Position numbers and translations under genes: made by a program. Below are positions 15,945-25,083 of a DNA stretch of 64,000 nucleotides, in pieces; the first letter of the stretch is position 1; every line of letters begins with the position of its first letter. The stretch covers positions 124,001 to 188,000 of the forward strand of contig CBDCPP010000001.1 in NCBI GenBank assembly GCA_965220315.1, given 5' to 3'. The notes under the pieces were generated by a model. That model worked only from the letters and a program-made list of their open reading frames with translations, ran no database searches and was not told the origin of the DNA. Origin of the DNA: JAPOXK01 sp965220315 (lineage in GTDB: Bacteria > Chloroflexota > Dehalococcoidia > Bin125).

Positions 15945-17108
15945 GTGGTGCCCGAGCGCATCGCTGGAATTCGCTGGACGCCCTTTCGGATTCCTTTCGC
16001 CCAGGAATTTTCGATCGGGTCGTCGCCCGGCGCGCCCTTGAGGGCGCGAGAGGGTCTCATCGTTGAACTCCAGAGCGACCGCGGCGCTTGCGGCCTAGGG
16101 GAGGCGGCGCCGTTGCCGGAGCGGGCGGAAGGCAGCGCCTCGGCTGCCGCCGACCTGCTTCGCGAGATCGGGCCGCTCCTGCTGGGCGCGGACTGGGGCT
16201 CCGTGCGGGAACGGCTCGACGTGCTGCCCGAGCGGCCGGGCACGCAAGCGGTTCGCTGCGGGTTCGACGTCGCGCAGCTCGACTTGATGAGCAAGGCGGC
16301 GGGCGTGCCGGTGGCCGCGCAACTCGTGCGGGAGTACGGCGGCCAAACTGCGGCTGCCGTCCCGGTCAACGCGACCATCGGCGCCCGCTCGCTCGAGGAT
16401 GTCCGCGCCGCCAGCGATCGGGCGCGGGCCGCCGGCTACCCCGCCGTGAAACTGAAGGTAGGAGTGGCGGACACGCTCGAATCCGAACGGCTGCGGGTGG
16501 TGGCGGCCCGCGAGGCGCTCGGGCCGGAGACGCGCCTGCGCCTGGACGCCAACGGTGCTTGGACGGTCGCCGAGGCGATCGCGATGCTCTCCGCGCTGGA
16601 AGCGTACGATCTCGAGTGGGTAGAGCAGCCGGTCGCGGATATCGCCGCACTGGCGGCGGTGCGCCGGGAGACGCGCGTCCGGATTGCCGCGGACGAGAGC
16701 GTTGGCGACGTCGCGTCGGCGCGGGCGGTGCTGCAGGCGGACGCGGCGGACGTGCTGGTGCTCAAGCCGATGTCGCTGGGCGGGCTGCGGCCGGCCGCCG
16801 AGATCGCGCGGCTCGCCCGCAGCGCGGGTGTGGCCGCCGTCGTCACGACGACGATCGACTCCGGTATCGGAACCGCCGCCGCCCTGCAGCTGGCGGCGAC
16901 GCTGCCGGCTCCGGCTCCGGCCTGCGGCCTCGCGACCGCGTCGCTGCTGGCGGCGGATCTGGTGCGGCGCCCGCTGCCTATCGAAGACGGCGAGATGCGC
17001 TTGCCCGAGGAGCCGGGGTTGGGCGTCCAGCTAGATCGCGATCAGTGCAGCCGCTACCGGTCGGGCGCGGTTGAAGAGTTCGGAGAGTTTGACGTGGCGG
17101 TGCCTTAG
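15945..17108 (+). CDS. menC: o-succinylbenzoate synthase MenC (enolase superfamily)
   Basis: Dehydrates SHCHC to o-succinylbenzoate in menaquinone synthesis. It has 387 residues. The enolase-superfamily active site is complete: Lys169-x-Lys171 (VKLKVG), metal ligands Asp201 (LDANGAW), Glu227 (EQPV) and Asp250 (ADES), and Lys274 (LKPMSLGG). The N-terminal capping domain ends near GLGEAAPLPE. Related N-succinylamino-acid racemases share these residues, but the position 15 bp after menD argues for MenC. GTG at 15945 follows GACGAGGAGG. The other menaquinone genes (menB, menE, menA) are not in the window. Confidence 0.92.
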   Translation: MVPERIAGIRWTPFRIPFAQEFSIGSSPGAPLRAREGLIVELQSDRGACGLGEAAPLPERAEGSASAAADLLREIGPLLLGADWGSVRERLDVLPERPGTQAVRCGFDVAQLDLMSKAAGVPVAAQLVREYGGQTAAAVPVNATIGARSLEDVRAASDRARAAGYPAVKLKVGVADTLESERLRVVAAREALGPETRLRLDANGAWTVAEAIAMLSALEAYDLEWVEQPVADIAALAAVRRETRVRIAADESVGDVASARAVLQADAADVLVLKPMSLGGLRPAAEIARLARSAGVAAVVTTTIDSGIGTAAALQLAATLPAPAPACGLATASLLAADLVRRPLPIEDGEMRLPEEPGLGVQLDRDQCSRYRSGAVEEFGEFDVAVP

Positions 17109-17154
17109 AACGGCGAAGCGAGCAGCGCCGCGGATTCCGCGGAGGCGTTCGCGC

Positions 17155-18213
17155 TTAGCTGGCGCGTTCGGCGCGTACCCCGACCAGCCGCTCCCGCACG
17201 AGCCGGACGGCGGCCTCAGCGGTGGAGATCCCTTCGCGCTCGGCTGCTCGCAGGATGCGGAGCGTGGTCTCGTACACGCCGTCGGCGAGTTGGTGGGCAC
17301 GGGCGGCATCGTACCCTTCGATCTCCATCGCCACGCTGATGACGCCGCCCGAGTTGATCACGTAGTCGGGCGTGTAGAGGATGCCGCGCTCCTTGAGCAG
17401 CGCCGCGTCGGCCGGGTCGTTGGCGAGCTGATTGTTGGCTCCGCCGCAGACGACGCGGCAGCGGAGCGCCGGGATCGATTCGGGGGTCAGGACCCGTCCC
17501 AGCGCGTTGGGCGAGAGGATGTCGCACTCGGTGGTGTAGGCGCGATCCAGCGCGACCGTAGTGGCGCTGAGTTCCGCCGCCAGCTGTTCGGCGGCCTCGG
17601 CGCGGATGTCGCAGAGGACGAGCTCCGCGCCCTCCTCGGCGAGGAGCCGGGCGACCCGCCCACCCACCTTGCCCACGCCCACGACGACGACGCGCTTGCC
17701 CGCGAAGGCCTCGTCGTCGAAGGCGACCCGCATCGCCGCGCGCATGCCCTGGACGATGGTGGCCGCCGTCAGCACGGAAGTGTCGCCGCTGCCGCCGCGA
17801 TCGGGCGACGTGCCGACCACGAAGCGGGTCTCGCCCGCGACGATGTCCATCTCGGCCGTGGTGGTACCGACATCGGTGGTGGTGATGTAGCGGCCGTTGA
17901 GCGAGTCGATGAAGCGGCCGTAGGCCCGGAGCTGTGCGGGCGTCTTGCCGGCCGGATCGCCGATCACGGCCGCCTTGCCGCCGCCGAAGGGCAGGTTGGC
18001 CGCCGCCGATTTGTAGGTCATGGCGGAGGAGAGCCGCAGCACGTCCTCCAGCGCCTCCTCTTCGGAGGCGTACGGATGCCAGCGCGTGCCGCCCAGCGCC
18101 GGCCCCAGGACGCTCGAGTGAATCGCCACGATGACCGACAACCCCGTCGCCGCATCACGGTGAAAGACGACCGCTTCGTGGTCGAGATTCTCCATCGCCG
18201 CGAACAGGCCCAT
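17155..18213 (-). CDS. leucine/valine dehydrogenase (Glu/Leu/Phe/Val dehydrogenase family)
   Basis: A 352-residue NAD-dependent amino-acid dehydrogenase that would deaminate a branched-chain amino acid to its 2-oxoacid. It has the N-terminal GPALGGTRW and the catalytic LPFGGGKAAVIGDP (Lys in GGGK), TTDVGTTTAEMDIV, and the cofactor motif VVVVGVGKVGGRVA. The size and the short loop pattern match leucine dehydrogenases, not hexameric GDH (about 420-450 residues). The ATG at 18213 is the first good start. It converges with menC. Branched 2-oxoacids could feed the nearby CoA-linked enzymes; that link is speculative. Confidence 0.87.
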   Translation of the reverse strand: MGLFAAMENLDHEAVVFHRDAATGLSVIVAIHSSVLGPALGGTRWHPYASEEEALEDVLRLSSAMTYKSAAANLPFGGGKAAVIGDPAGKTPAQLRAYGRFIDSLNGRYITTTDVGTTTAEMDIVAGETRFVVGTSPDRGGSGDTSVLTAATIVQGMRAAMRVAFDDEAFAGKRVVVVGVGKVGGRVARLLAEEGAELVLCDIRAEAAEQLAAELSATTVALDRAYTTECDILSPNALGRVLTPESIPALRCRVVCGGANNQLANDPADAALLKERGILYTPDYVINSGGVISVAMEIEGYDAARAHQLADGVYETTLRILRAAEREGISTAEAAVRLVRERLVGVRAERAS

Positions 18214-18378
18214 GCCGTCCCTCGATGCTTCCTCTGCTCAGGATACTCCGGCGCATGGAGGCAGCCGCCCCTTTGGTGCAGCGCGCTACATCTCCGGCGT
18301 CTTTGGGAAGCGACAAACGATGAGGGCGCGGACGCTCGCGAAGAGGAGGGATGGGCACGGGGAGCTATCATCGCGGGC

Positions 18379-19791
18379 GTGAAGAGCAAGGTCGTCGATA
18401 ACGCGCGCGAGGCGGTGGCCGCCGTGCAGCCGGGCGCCGCCGTGATGGTCGGGGGCTTCGCGCCCATGGCCGCCTGGCCCAGCACGTTGCTGCGCGCCCT
18501 GGCCGGGCACGGCGCCGGCGACTTGACCATCATCGCCAACGCCGTGGGCTACGGCCCCTACTCGCCGCAGGTGCTGGCGGAGCGCGGCCTGGTGGCCCGC
18601 TTTATCGGCTCCTTCGGCGGGCACACCGGCATCCCCACGGCCATGGAGCAGCAGATCCTGGCGGGCGAGGTGGCCTACGAGATCGTGCCCCAGGGGACCT
18701 TGGTCGAGCGTATCCGCGCCGCCGGGGCCGGCATCGCGGGGTTTTATACGCCCACCGGTGTGGGGACGGTGATCCAATCCGCCGGCAAGGAGGTGCGGGA
18801 GTTCGACGGCCGCCGCCATCTATTCGAGCGGGCGCTGCCCGCGGACGTGGCGCTGCTGCGGGCCGACGTGGCGGACGCAGCGGGCAACTGCCGCTTCGAC
18901 GGCACCACGCGAAACTTCCAGCCCGCCATGGCGAGCGCCGCCACCACCGCGATCGTGCAGGCGGAGCGCGTCGTCGCGACGGGCGATCTGGACCCGGAGG
19001 AGGTGCACCTGCCGGGCATCTTCGTCGACGCCGTGGTCCAGGCCGAGATCCCGCGCTCCGAGATCGTCGCGGAGGAGCTGGCGCGCGGCCGCGATCCGCT
19101 GAAGGACGCCGCCCGCGGCGCGGTGGTGCGCGGGATCCCGCGCGACCTAATGGCGCTGCGCGTCGCCCGCATGATCGCGGACTACCGCTACGTCAATCTC
19201 GGCGTGGGCATGCCGACGCTGGTCGGGCGGCGGCTGCAGGAGATCGGCGCGCAGGCCGCGCTGCACGCCCAGAACGGCATCCTGGGCTTCCGCAGCCTGG
19301 AGGATGTCGACGGCTGGAACCCGAGCTACTTCGACGCCGGCAGCCTCCCCATCGCTCCCCTGCCGGGGGCCGCCCTCTTCGACAGCGTCAGCGCCTTCGC
19401 CATGGCCCGCGGCGGCCACCTGGACGCCGTGGTCCTGGGCGGCTACGAGGTCTCCCGGCGTGGCGATCTGGCCAACTGGTCGCGGCCGGGCGTGGGCGCG
19501 GGCCGCATCGGCGGCGCCATGGACCTGCTGGCGGGCGGCGGCGAGGTGATCGCGCTGCTGGAGCACACCACGCGCGACGGCCGCCCGCGCATCGTGGAGG
19601 AGTGCGCCCTCCCGCTCACGGGCCGGGGCTGCGTCTCCACCATCGTCACCAACCTCGCCCTGATCGACGTGACGGCGGACGGCCTCGTCCTGCGCGAGAT
19701 CGCGCCCGGCGTCTCTCCCGGAGAGGTCGCGGCGGCGACGGGCTGCCCGATTGCGATCCCGGACGACCCGCCCTCAATGGCCTTCGACTAG
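18379..19791 (+). CDS. fused alpha-beta CoA-transferase paralogue 1, catalytic Glu replaced by Gln
   Basis: A 470-residue single-chain class I 3-oxoacid CoA-transferase. The alpha half (about 1-235) has VMVGGFAPM and IVPQGTLVERIRAAGAGIAGFYTP; the beta half (about 250-470) has YVNLGVGMPTLV and HLDAVVLGGYEVS. The motif holding the nucleophilic Glu, ENG in SCOT, reads AQNG here: codon CAG at 19270-19272 gives Gln298. The two paralogues at 27.2-30.1 kb keep GENG. Thioester chemistry should therefore be impaired or altered. GTG at 18379 begins at the same place as the paralogues; a GGAG lies about 14 nt upstream, so the start is moderately supported. It is divergent from the leucine dehydrogenase. 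Confidence 0.85.
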   Translation: MKSKVVDNAREAVAAVQPGAAVMVGGFAPMAAWPSTLLRALAGHGAGDLTIIANAVGYGPYSPQVLAERGLVARFIGSFGGHTGIPTAMEQQILAGEVAYEIVPQGTLVERIRAAGAGIAGFYTPTGVGTVIQSAGKEVREFDGRRHLFERALPADVALLRADVADAAGNCRFDGTTRNFQPAMASAATTAIVQAERVVATGDLDPEEVHLPGIFVDAVVQAEIPRSEIVAEELARGRDPLKDAARGAVVRGIPRDLMALRVARMIADYRYVNLGVGMPTLVGRRLQEIGAQAALHAQNGILGFRSLEDVDGWNPSYFDAGSLPIAPLPGAALFDSVSAFAMARGGHLDAVVLGGYEVSRRGDLANWSRPGVGAGRIGGAMDLLAGGGEVIALLEHTTRDGRPRIVEECALPLTGRGCVSTIVTNLALIDVTADGLVLREIAPGVSPGEVAAATGCPIAIPDDPPSMAFD

Positions 19792-19822
19792 CGATGTCTT
19801 TTCTTAGCGGGCGATTTCGACG

Positions 19823-22647
19823 ATGACGATTCGGCGGAATGATCCGGAAACCATTCGTGAGGAAGTCGTCAACGTCTTTCTAGCTCAGTCGCTCCGTGAC
19901 CGCGGCATAAAGGCCAAGGCGGAGCGCCGCAGCCGGGAAGGTGCACCAGATGTCCGGGTCGAGTTGAGAAGCGGCGATCGAGTCATCTTGGAATGTAAGT
20001 GGGAGGGGTCGGCCAGTCTTCTGGAAAAGCAACTCGATGAGCGCCTGGAAGATTTCCCCGACATGCTTGGAGTGGTTGGCGTTCTCTACCCCGGCAGGAT
20101 TCGACATGCGGAGGACGTGCACGCCGAACTTGAGGCCGCTACGGACCTCCAATGGTGGTTGCATGGATCTCGTGGTGCGACGAGACCAGATTGGCCTGTT
20201 AGGAGAGGGTCGGTAGCGGAGTTCGCCGATCAACTCCGTACCCTTCCTTTGGAACTGGAGGGCGTGGACCGGGTCGAAGCCGCCGCCGGTGCTGTTGGCT
20301 ACGCGCTGGAGCAAGCGGCACAACAGATCACCAGACACGCTCGGGTATCCCGTCGCATCGCCGACATCATTGCCAAGACCGACCGAGAGAAGGACCGCGC
20401 CGCCGCCCTGCGCATCGGCTGTTTGGTGCTCTTCAACGCCATCGCCTTCCAGGATCGTCTCGCCGCTGCCAATGAGGATGTCCCGACCGTCGCCGAAGCG
20501 CTGGGAAAGGGCATTGCCGGACTACGGGATGCTTGGCGCTATATCTGCGACAACATCGACTACGTGCCGGTCTTTGAGTTGGCCGCCGACATCCTTGACG
20601 TGCTGGGCGATGGGCCAGACGAGGTCCGGAGACCGGTCATTGATCCCCTCGTGAAGGGAATGGAAGACACACGCCGAGTGGAAGGGCACGACCTGTCCGG
20701 GCGGCTGTTCCATACGTTGTTGAGCGATGCCAAGTTCACCGGCGCTTACTACACCTCTGTGCCGGCGGCCACGCTACTTTCCCGGCTGGTGTTTCGCGAC
20801 TGGCCGCCGCGTATCGACTGGAGCGACCATGAACTCCCTGCGTCTCTCAACGTAGCCGACCTGGCCTGTGGCACTGGGACGTTGCTGATGGCGGTAGCCA
20901 CCGAGGTTGAGCGCCTCCATACGGACGCCGGCGGGCGGCATGCCACCGATCTACACAAGGCGATGGTCGAGCGAGCATTGCACGGTTACGACGTGCAGCT
21001 TTCCGCCGTCCATTTCGCCGCCACCAGTCTGGCGATGCTCAACCCGGACATACAGTTCGACCGCATGAATCTCTACGTGATGCCCCTGGGCGCGGAGGGC
21101 TCAAACGTATCTCTGGGCTCACTGGAATTCCTGGGAGAGGACGAGGCGCCAGTCCAGTTCGCTCTATCCATCAATGATGCAGGAGTCGCTACCAGGGATG
21201 CCGCGAGGGTGTCCGGCGCTGGCTCACTGGGTGCGGAAGAGGGAGTAACGGCCAGGCTGCCGGACTTAGATTTAGCGATCATGAACCCCCCATTCACCCG
21301 CTCCGTGGGCGGCAATCTGTTGTCGGTAGCCTGCCTGCGGCGGAGCGAGGGAAGCTTCAGAAGGAGCTATCGCGCCGCCTCAAGTCGAAGCAGGCGTCTG
21401 CAACCGCCGGGCTCGGCGCGGCTTTCGTGGCGGCGGCCTCGCCCAGGCTGCGGCCTGGAGAGGGACGCTTGGCATTGGTGCTGCCCGTCTCCGTGTGCAC
21501 CGGTCCTTCCTGGCAACAGACTCGCTCCCTCATTGAGCAGGAGTTCGCCCTTGATATGGTCATTGTGTCCCACGATCCGCAGCGCTGGAATTTCTCGGAC
21601 AGCACGGGCCTCTCGGAGGCGCTGCTGATCGCCACGCGCCGTCCCGAGGAACGTGACGCCGCTGAACGGCGCACGACCTTCGTCAATCTCTGGCGGAACC
21701 CAGCCGGTGTGTTGGACGCTCACCGGATGGCGCAGGCGATTACCGCCACGACGCCGGCGAAATTCGAGGAGACGGGTTCGGCCTTGCTCAAGCTTGACGG
21801 CGGGCATGTTGGCGAAGTGCTTTCGATTCCGGAATCGCGACTTGCCCAGAAGAAGTGGTATGGCGTGCAGTTCGCCCGCGCCGACATGGTGCGCAGCGCG
21901 CTCAAGCTACTGGCCGATGGCGAGGTATGGATCCCTGGCGAGGGAGAGACTGCCGATATTCCGCTGTGCAGGTTAGGTACCCTCGGTCAAGTCGGACCCG
22001 ATAGGCGTGATATGTGGGATGGATTTGAGCGAACGGATGCCGTGACTGCCTACCCATTGGTGGAGGATCACAATACCGAGCAGCGGAAGCGTCTGATAAC
22101 CGAACCGGATAAATACCTGGTCCCGCTTGTCAAGTCCCAACCTGGCCGGAATCTGAAAGCGGTTTCCCAGCTATGGCCTAAGGCAGGACGGCTTCTCGTT
22201 GCCGAACGGCTGAGACTCAACACTACTAGGGTCGTTGCCATGTGGTCGGAGAAGCGATCACTGTCCAACGTGTGGTGGCCCGTCCGAACGGAAGACGTGT
22301 CAATCGAGAAGACGCTCGCTGTCTGGCTGAATTCCAGCCTGGGAGTGTTGAGCATGCTGGCCTACCGGACCAGCACAGAGGGGGGCTGGGTCGCCCTCAG
22401 GAAAGTCGACTTGAAAGAATTGCCTGTCCTGGACCTGCACGGCCTTTTACCGTCGCAGGTTGAGGGACTGGTGGACCTGTTCGATCGGCTGGCGGAAGCC
22501 GAGTTCGAACATCTGCCGGGCATGGTCTCTTGCCCTGCCCGTCAGGCCCTGGACGATGGCGTATCGGAGATCCTGGGACTGCCCGATCTGGCCAAGCTCC
22601 GCGACCTCTTGGCCTCGGAGCCCGTGGTGTCTAACCGGCGCTTGTAG
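19823..22647 (+). pseudogene. type IIG-like restriction nuclease/N6-adenine methylase, broken by a frameshift
   Basis: Two overlapping frames together encode one protein of about 940 residues. The N-terminus looks like a PD-(D/E)xK nuclease: Pro42-Asp43 and Glu57-x-Lys59 in ILECKW. The methylase domain has the SAM motif VADLACGTGT (344-353) and catalytic NPPF (488-491). After GGNLL the frame is lost at about 21320-21323, where TTGTCGG would restore GGNLLFGSLPAAERGKLQ if one T were added. The second frame then runs to 22647 with a probable target-recognition region (KKWYGVQFARADM, LNTTRVVAMWSEKR, VWLNSSLGVL). Base composition looks less GC-rich than its neighbours, suggesting transfer. No separate specificity or restriction gene is adjacent. 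Confidence 0.78.
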
Positions 22648-22699
22648 CTGACCGCCGAAGCGGCGCTCCATCATGTAAGGGATCATGCCGAGCGAAGCA

Positions 22700-23113
22700 T
22701 CAGCTCAGCGCCACGACGTGCTCGACCGCGATGCGGATCAGGACCCGCTGCTCGCTGGGGGAGCGATAGGGGTACTCGTCCACGCCCAGGTAGTCCTTGG
22801 CGAGCTGGTCGATGTGGGCGTCGGCGCCGTCGTGCGTCATCTCGATCACGCGCCCGCGCAGCTCGACGTAGCGATAGGGGTTGTCCGCGTCGATGATCGA
22901 GATGGCGACGCGCGGGTCGCGCCGCATGTTCGCCACCTTGCGGCGGCCTGCGGCGCTGTTGAGGCAGATCACGGCGCCCTCGCGGTTGAGCCAGACCGGC
23001 GAGGTCTGGGGGCTGCCGTCGGCGTTGATCGTGCAGACGTGCGCGAAGTGGGGCGCGCCCAGCAAGTCGGCGTGGCTCTCGGGGACGGACGGGAGAGATT
23101 GGATGTTCGGCAT
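22700..23113 (-). CDS. PPOX class F420-dependent oxidoreductase
   Basis: A 137-residue split-barrel protein. The order HFAHVCTINADGSPQTSPVWL, then RKVANMRRDPRVAISIID, then YRYVELRGRVIEM is the standard pattern of the small PPOX F420 family (Rv1155-like). The C-terminus RVLIRIAVEHVV is also typical. GAAGGAGAT just upstream of the ATG fixes the start. The family reduces diverse substrates with F420H2; the substrate here is unknown. It converges with the frameshifted restriction gene. Confidence 0.87.
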   Translation of the reverse strand: MPNIQSLPSVPESHADLLGAPHFAHVCTINADGSPQTSPVWLNREGAVICLNSAAGRRKVANMRRDPRVAISIIDADNPYRYVELRGRVIEMTHDGADAHIDQLAKDYLGVDEYPYRSPSEQRVLIRIAVEHVVALS

Positions 23114-23174
23114 GGGATCTCCTTCTCGTGTCGCGGTCTTCGCCGCGTGTTGCCTCTTGCTGGAAGATCGGGGC

Positions 23175-23936
23175 TTAGAGGCGGAGTGACCGCAGCGCCG
23201 CGCGAAAGGCGTCGCGCAGCTCCGTCAGCCGCCGCGGGTCGATCGTGCGCGACTCCTTGTCGAACCAGGGAGGCCGCACGTAGAGCTGGCGGTTCATCTC
23301 CACTTGGATCCAGGGAAGGGCCCCGCGCCCGTATCTGGCCGTGATGTAGCCGCCGGCGAAGGGACGATGGTAGCCGATCTCCGCCTCCGGCAAGCCGAAG
23401 GCGTCGCGTAGCGCGTCGCCGAGGGCGTGCAGCAGCTCGTCGGGCGCGCTGGCGCCGAAACGCGAGCTGAGGCAGAAGGAGGGGCGGGATTGGCCGCGAT
23501 CACGCTGGCGGGCGAGGCCGCTGCGGGCCATCGAGTGGCAGTCGAGGGCGAGCTTGAGGCCCGGCCGGCGCAGCGCCTGCATGATGCCGGCGTGATACGG
23601 CTCCGCGTAGCGCGTGATCAGGGCGTCGGTCAGCCTCTCGCCCGGCTCGCGCCCCGGGTGATAGACGGGGCGGTCGTTCGCGGTCAGGCGCTTCACGACT
23701 CCGTCCATGACGGCCGGGGTCCGTGCCAGCGGCGACCGGTTGACGTCGACGCAGGCGCGGGCGATGTCGGTTTTGACGACCGCCGCCACGTCGGCGCCAA
23801 GGTCGTAAAACTGGTCGCTGAAAGCGTCGCTGGCGTAGAGAAGCTGGAGCGGGTTCAGGCGCACGCGGCCCTCAAGTTCGGGCGGGATGCGCGTGCCCGC
23901 GTGCGGGATCGATAACAGAACCGGCAGCTCAGCCAT
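23175..23936 (-). CDS. N-formylglutamate amidohydrolase family protein
   Basis: A 253-residue zinc amidohydrolase-like protein. It has LLSIPHAGTRIPPEL at the N-terminus, DVNRSPLARTP, and ALDCHSMA with Asp and His candidate zinc ligands. These match the HutG/N-formylglutamate deformylase family. ATG at 23936 was chosen because the conserved part begins there; a longer frame adds 63 Pro/Arg-rich residues over the divergent promoter region of the formamidase gene. No histidine-degradation genes are adjacent, so the natural substrate could be another N-acyl amino acid. Confidence 0.82.
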   Translation of the reverse strand: MAELPVLLSIPHAGTRIPPELEGRVRLNPLQLLYASDAFSDQFYDLGADVAAVVKTDIARACVDVNRSPLARTPAVMDGVVKRLTANDRPVYHPGREPGERLTDALITRYAEPYHAGIMQALRRPGLKLALDCHSMARSGLARQRDRGQSRPSFCLSSRFGASAPDELLHALGDALRDAFGLPEAEIGYHRPFAGGYITARYGRGALPWIQVEMNRQLYVRPPWFDKESRTIDPRRLTELRDAFRAALRSLRL

Positions 23937-24114
23937 GCTCGTCCATGGGCGTCCCCTGGATGGTCCCTGGGATGGTAGCGCCGGCACACGGCCGGCACGC
24001 GGTCGCTGTTCAGACTGCTCTTGAACGTTGGCCTGTACGGCGCCGGGGACGGGGCGGCTGGAGCGGCTAGACTCCGCCCGCGGCGCTATGTGAGACGCCG
24101 CAAGAGGGGGCGGC

Positions 24115-25041
24115 ATGGCGTTCAAGACGATTCATCGGCACGAGCACAATTTCGGTTGGGACAACAGCTTCGCGCCCGCGATGCGGATCGCGCCCGGCGA
24201 CGAAGTGGAGTTCGAGTGCATGGACGCCAGCGCCGGCCAATACACGCGTGCGACGACGCCGGCCGACGTGCCGTCGCTCGACTTCACGCGAGTCAATCCG
24301 GTCGTGGGCCCGGTGTTCGTGGAAGGGGCGGAGCCGGGTGACGCGGTCGGCGTCGAGGTGTTGGATCTGCAGGAGAGCGGCTGGGGCTGGACCGCGTCGA
24401 TTCCGGGGTTCGGCTTGCTGGCCGAGGACTTTCCCGATCCAACCTTTCATATCTCGGAGTACGACCGGCAGTCGGTGCGATTCGCGCCCGGGATCACGCT
24501 GCCCTTCCGGCCGTTCGCCGGGACGGTGGGCCTCGCGCCCGCGGAGCCCGGCTTGCATTCGATCGTGCCGCCCCGCGCCGTGGGCGGTAACGTCGACATC
24601 CGCGACCTCACGATCGGCGCCCGCCTCTGGCTGCCCGTGCAGGTCGCGGGCGGCCTGCTCTCCGTCGGCGATACCCACGCCGCCCAGGGCGATGGCGAGG
24701 TCTGCGGCACCGCCATCGAGACGGCGATGAACGTGCGGCTGCGTATCACCCTCCGCAAAGACGCGGGGATCAAGCGTCCTCAGTTCGAGATGGACGGCAG
24801 CCCGACGCGGCACGTCGACGGGCGCGGCTACTACGCGACGACGGGTATCGGCCCCGACCTCATGGAGGCCGCCAAGGACTCCGTGCGCGACATGATCGAG
24901 CACCTGGGCCGCGAGTACGGGCTGGAGCCGGCGCTGGCTTACATGCTCTGCAGCGTCGCGGTCGATCTGCGGATCAGCGAGATCGTCGACCAGCCCAACT
25001 GGGTGGTCGCGGCCTATCTGCCCAAGGCGATCTTCGGCTAA
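24115..25041 (+). CDS. acetamidase/formamidase family protein
   Basis: A 308-residue FmdA/AmdA-family amide hydrolase releasing ammonia from short amides. Visible features are FGWDNSFAPAMRIAPGDEV near the N-terminus, TRVNPVVGPVFVEGAEPGD, PRAVGGNVDIRDLTIGA, and the hallmark LLSVGDTHAAQGDGEVCGT. GAGGGGGCGG precedes the ATG. An N-formylglutamate amidohydrolase-like gene diverges from it, so both may serve nitrogen release from N-formyl or amide compounds. An intrinsic terminator follows. Confidence 0.9.
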   Translation: MAFKTIHRHEHNFGWDNSFAPAMRIAPGDEVEFECMDASAGQYTRATTPADVPSLDFTRVNPVVGPVFVEGAEPGDAVGVEVLDLQESGWGWTASIPGFGLLAEDFPDPTFHISEYDRQSVRFAPGITLPFRPFAGTVGLAPAEPGLHSIVPPRAVGGNVDIRDLTIGARLWLPVQVAGGLLSVGDTHAAQGDGEVCGTAIETAMNVRLRITLRKDAGIKRPQFEMDGSPTRHVDGRGYYATTGIGPDLMEAAKDSVRDMIEHLGREYGLEPALAYMLCSVAVDLRISEIVDQPNWVVAAYLPKAIFG

Positions 25042-25042
25042 C

Positions 25043-25075
25043 CCCGGCGAAATCCAGGAAAGCCGGGCTCTTTTT
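25043..25075 (+). terminator. intrinsic terminator after formamidase gene
   Basis: CCCGGC (25043-25048) pairs with GCCGGG (25062-25067) across a 13-nt loop and is followed by CTCTTTTT. It sits just after the formamidase stop and before the convergent MetE-like gene end. The loop is longer than ideal. Confidence 0.5.
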
Positions 25076-25083
25076 CTCGATCC

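Noticed and set aside
17071..19791. A 906-residue reading frame apparently fusing a Pro/Arg-rich domain to a CoA-transferase.
   Set aside because: The first 436 codons are antisense to the leucine dehydrogenase gene and have no domain. The CoA-transferase begins at 18379.
21310..21330. Programmed ribosomal frameshift in the restriction gene.
   Set aside because: No slippery heptamer or downstream structure is visible; a single missing base explains the break more simply.
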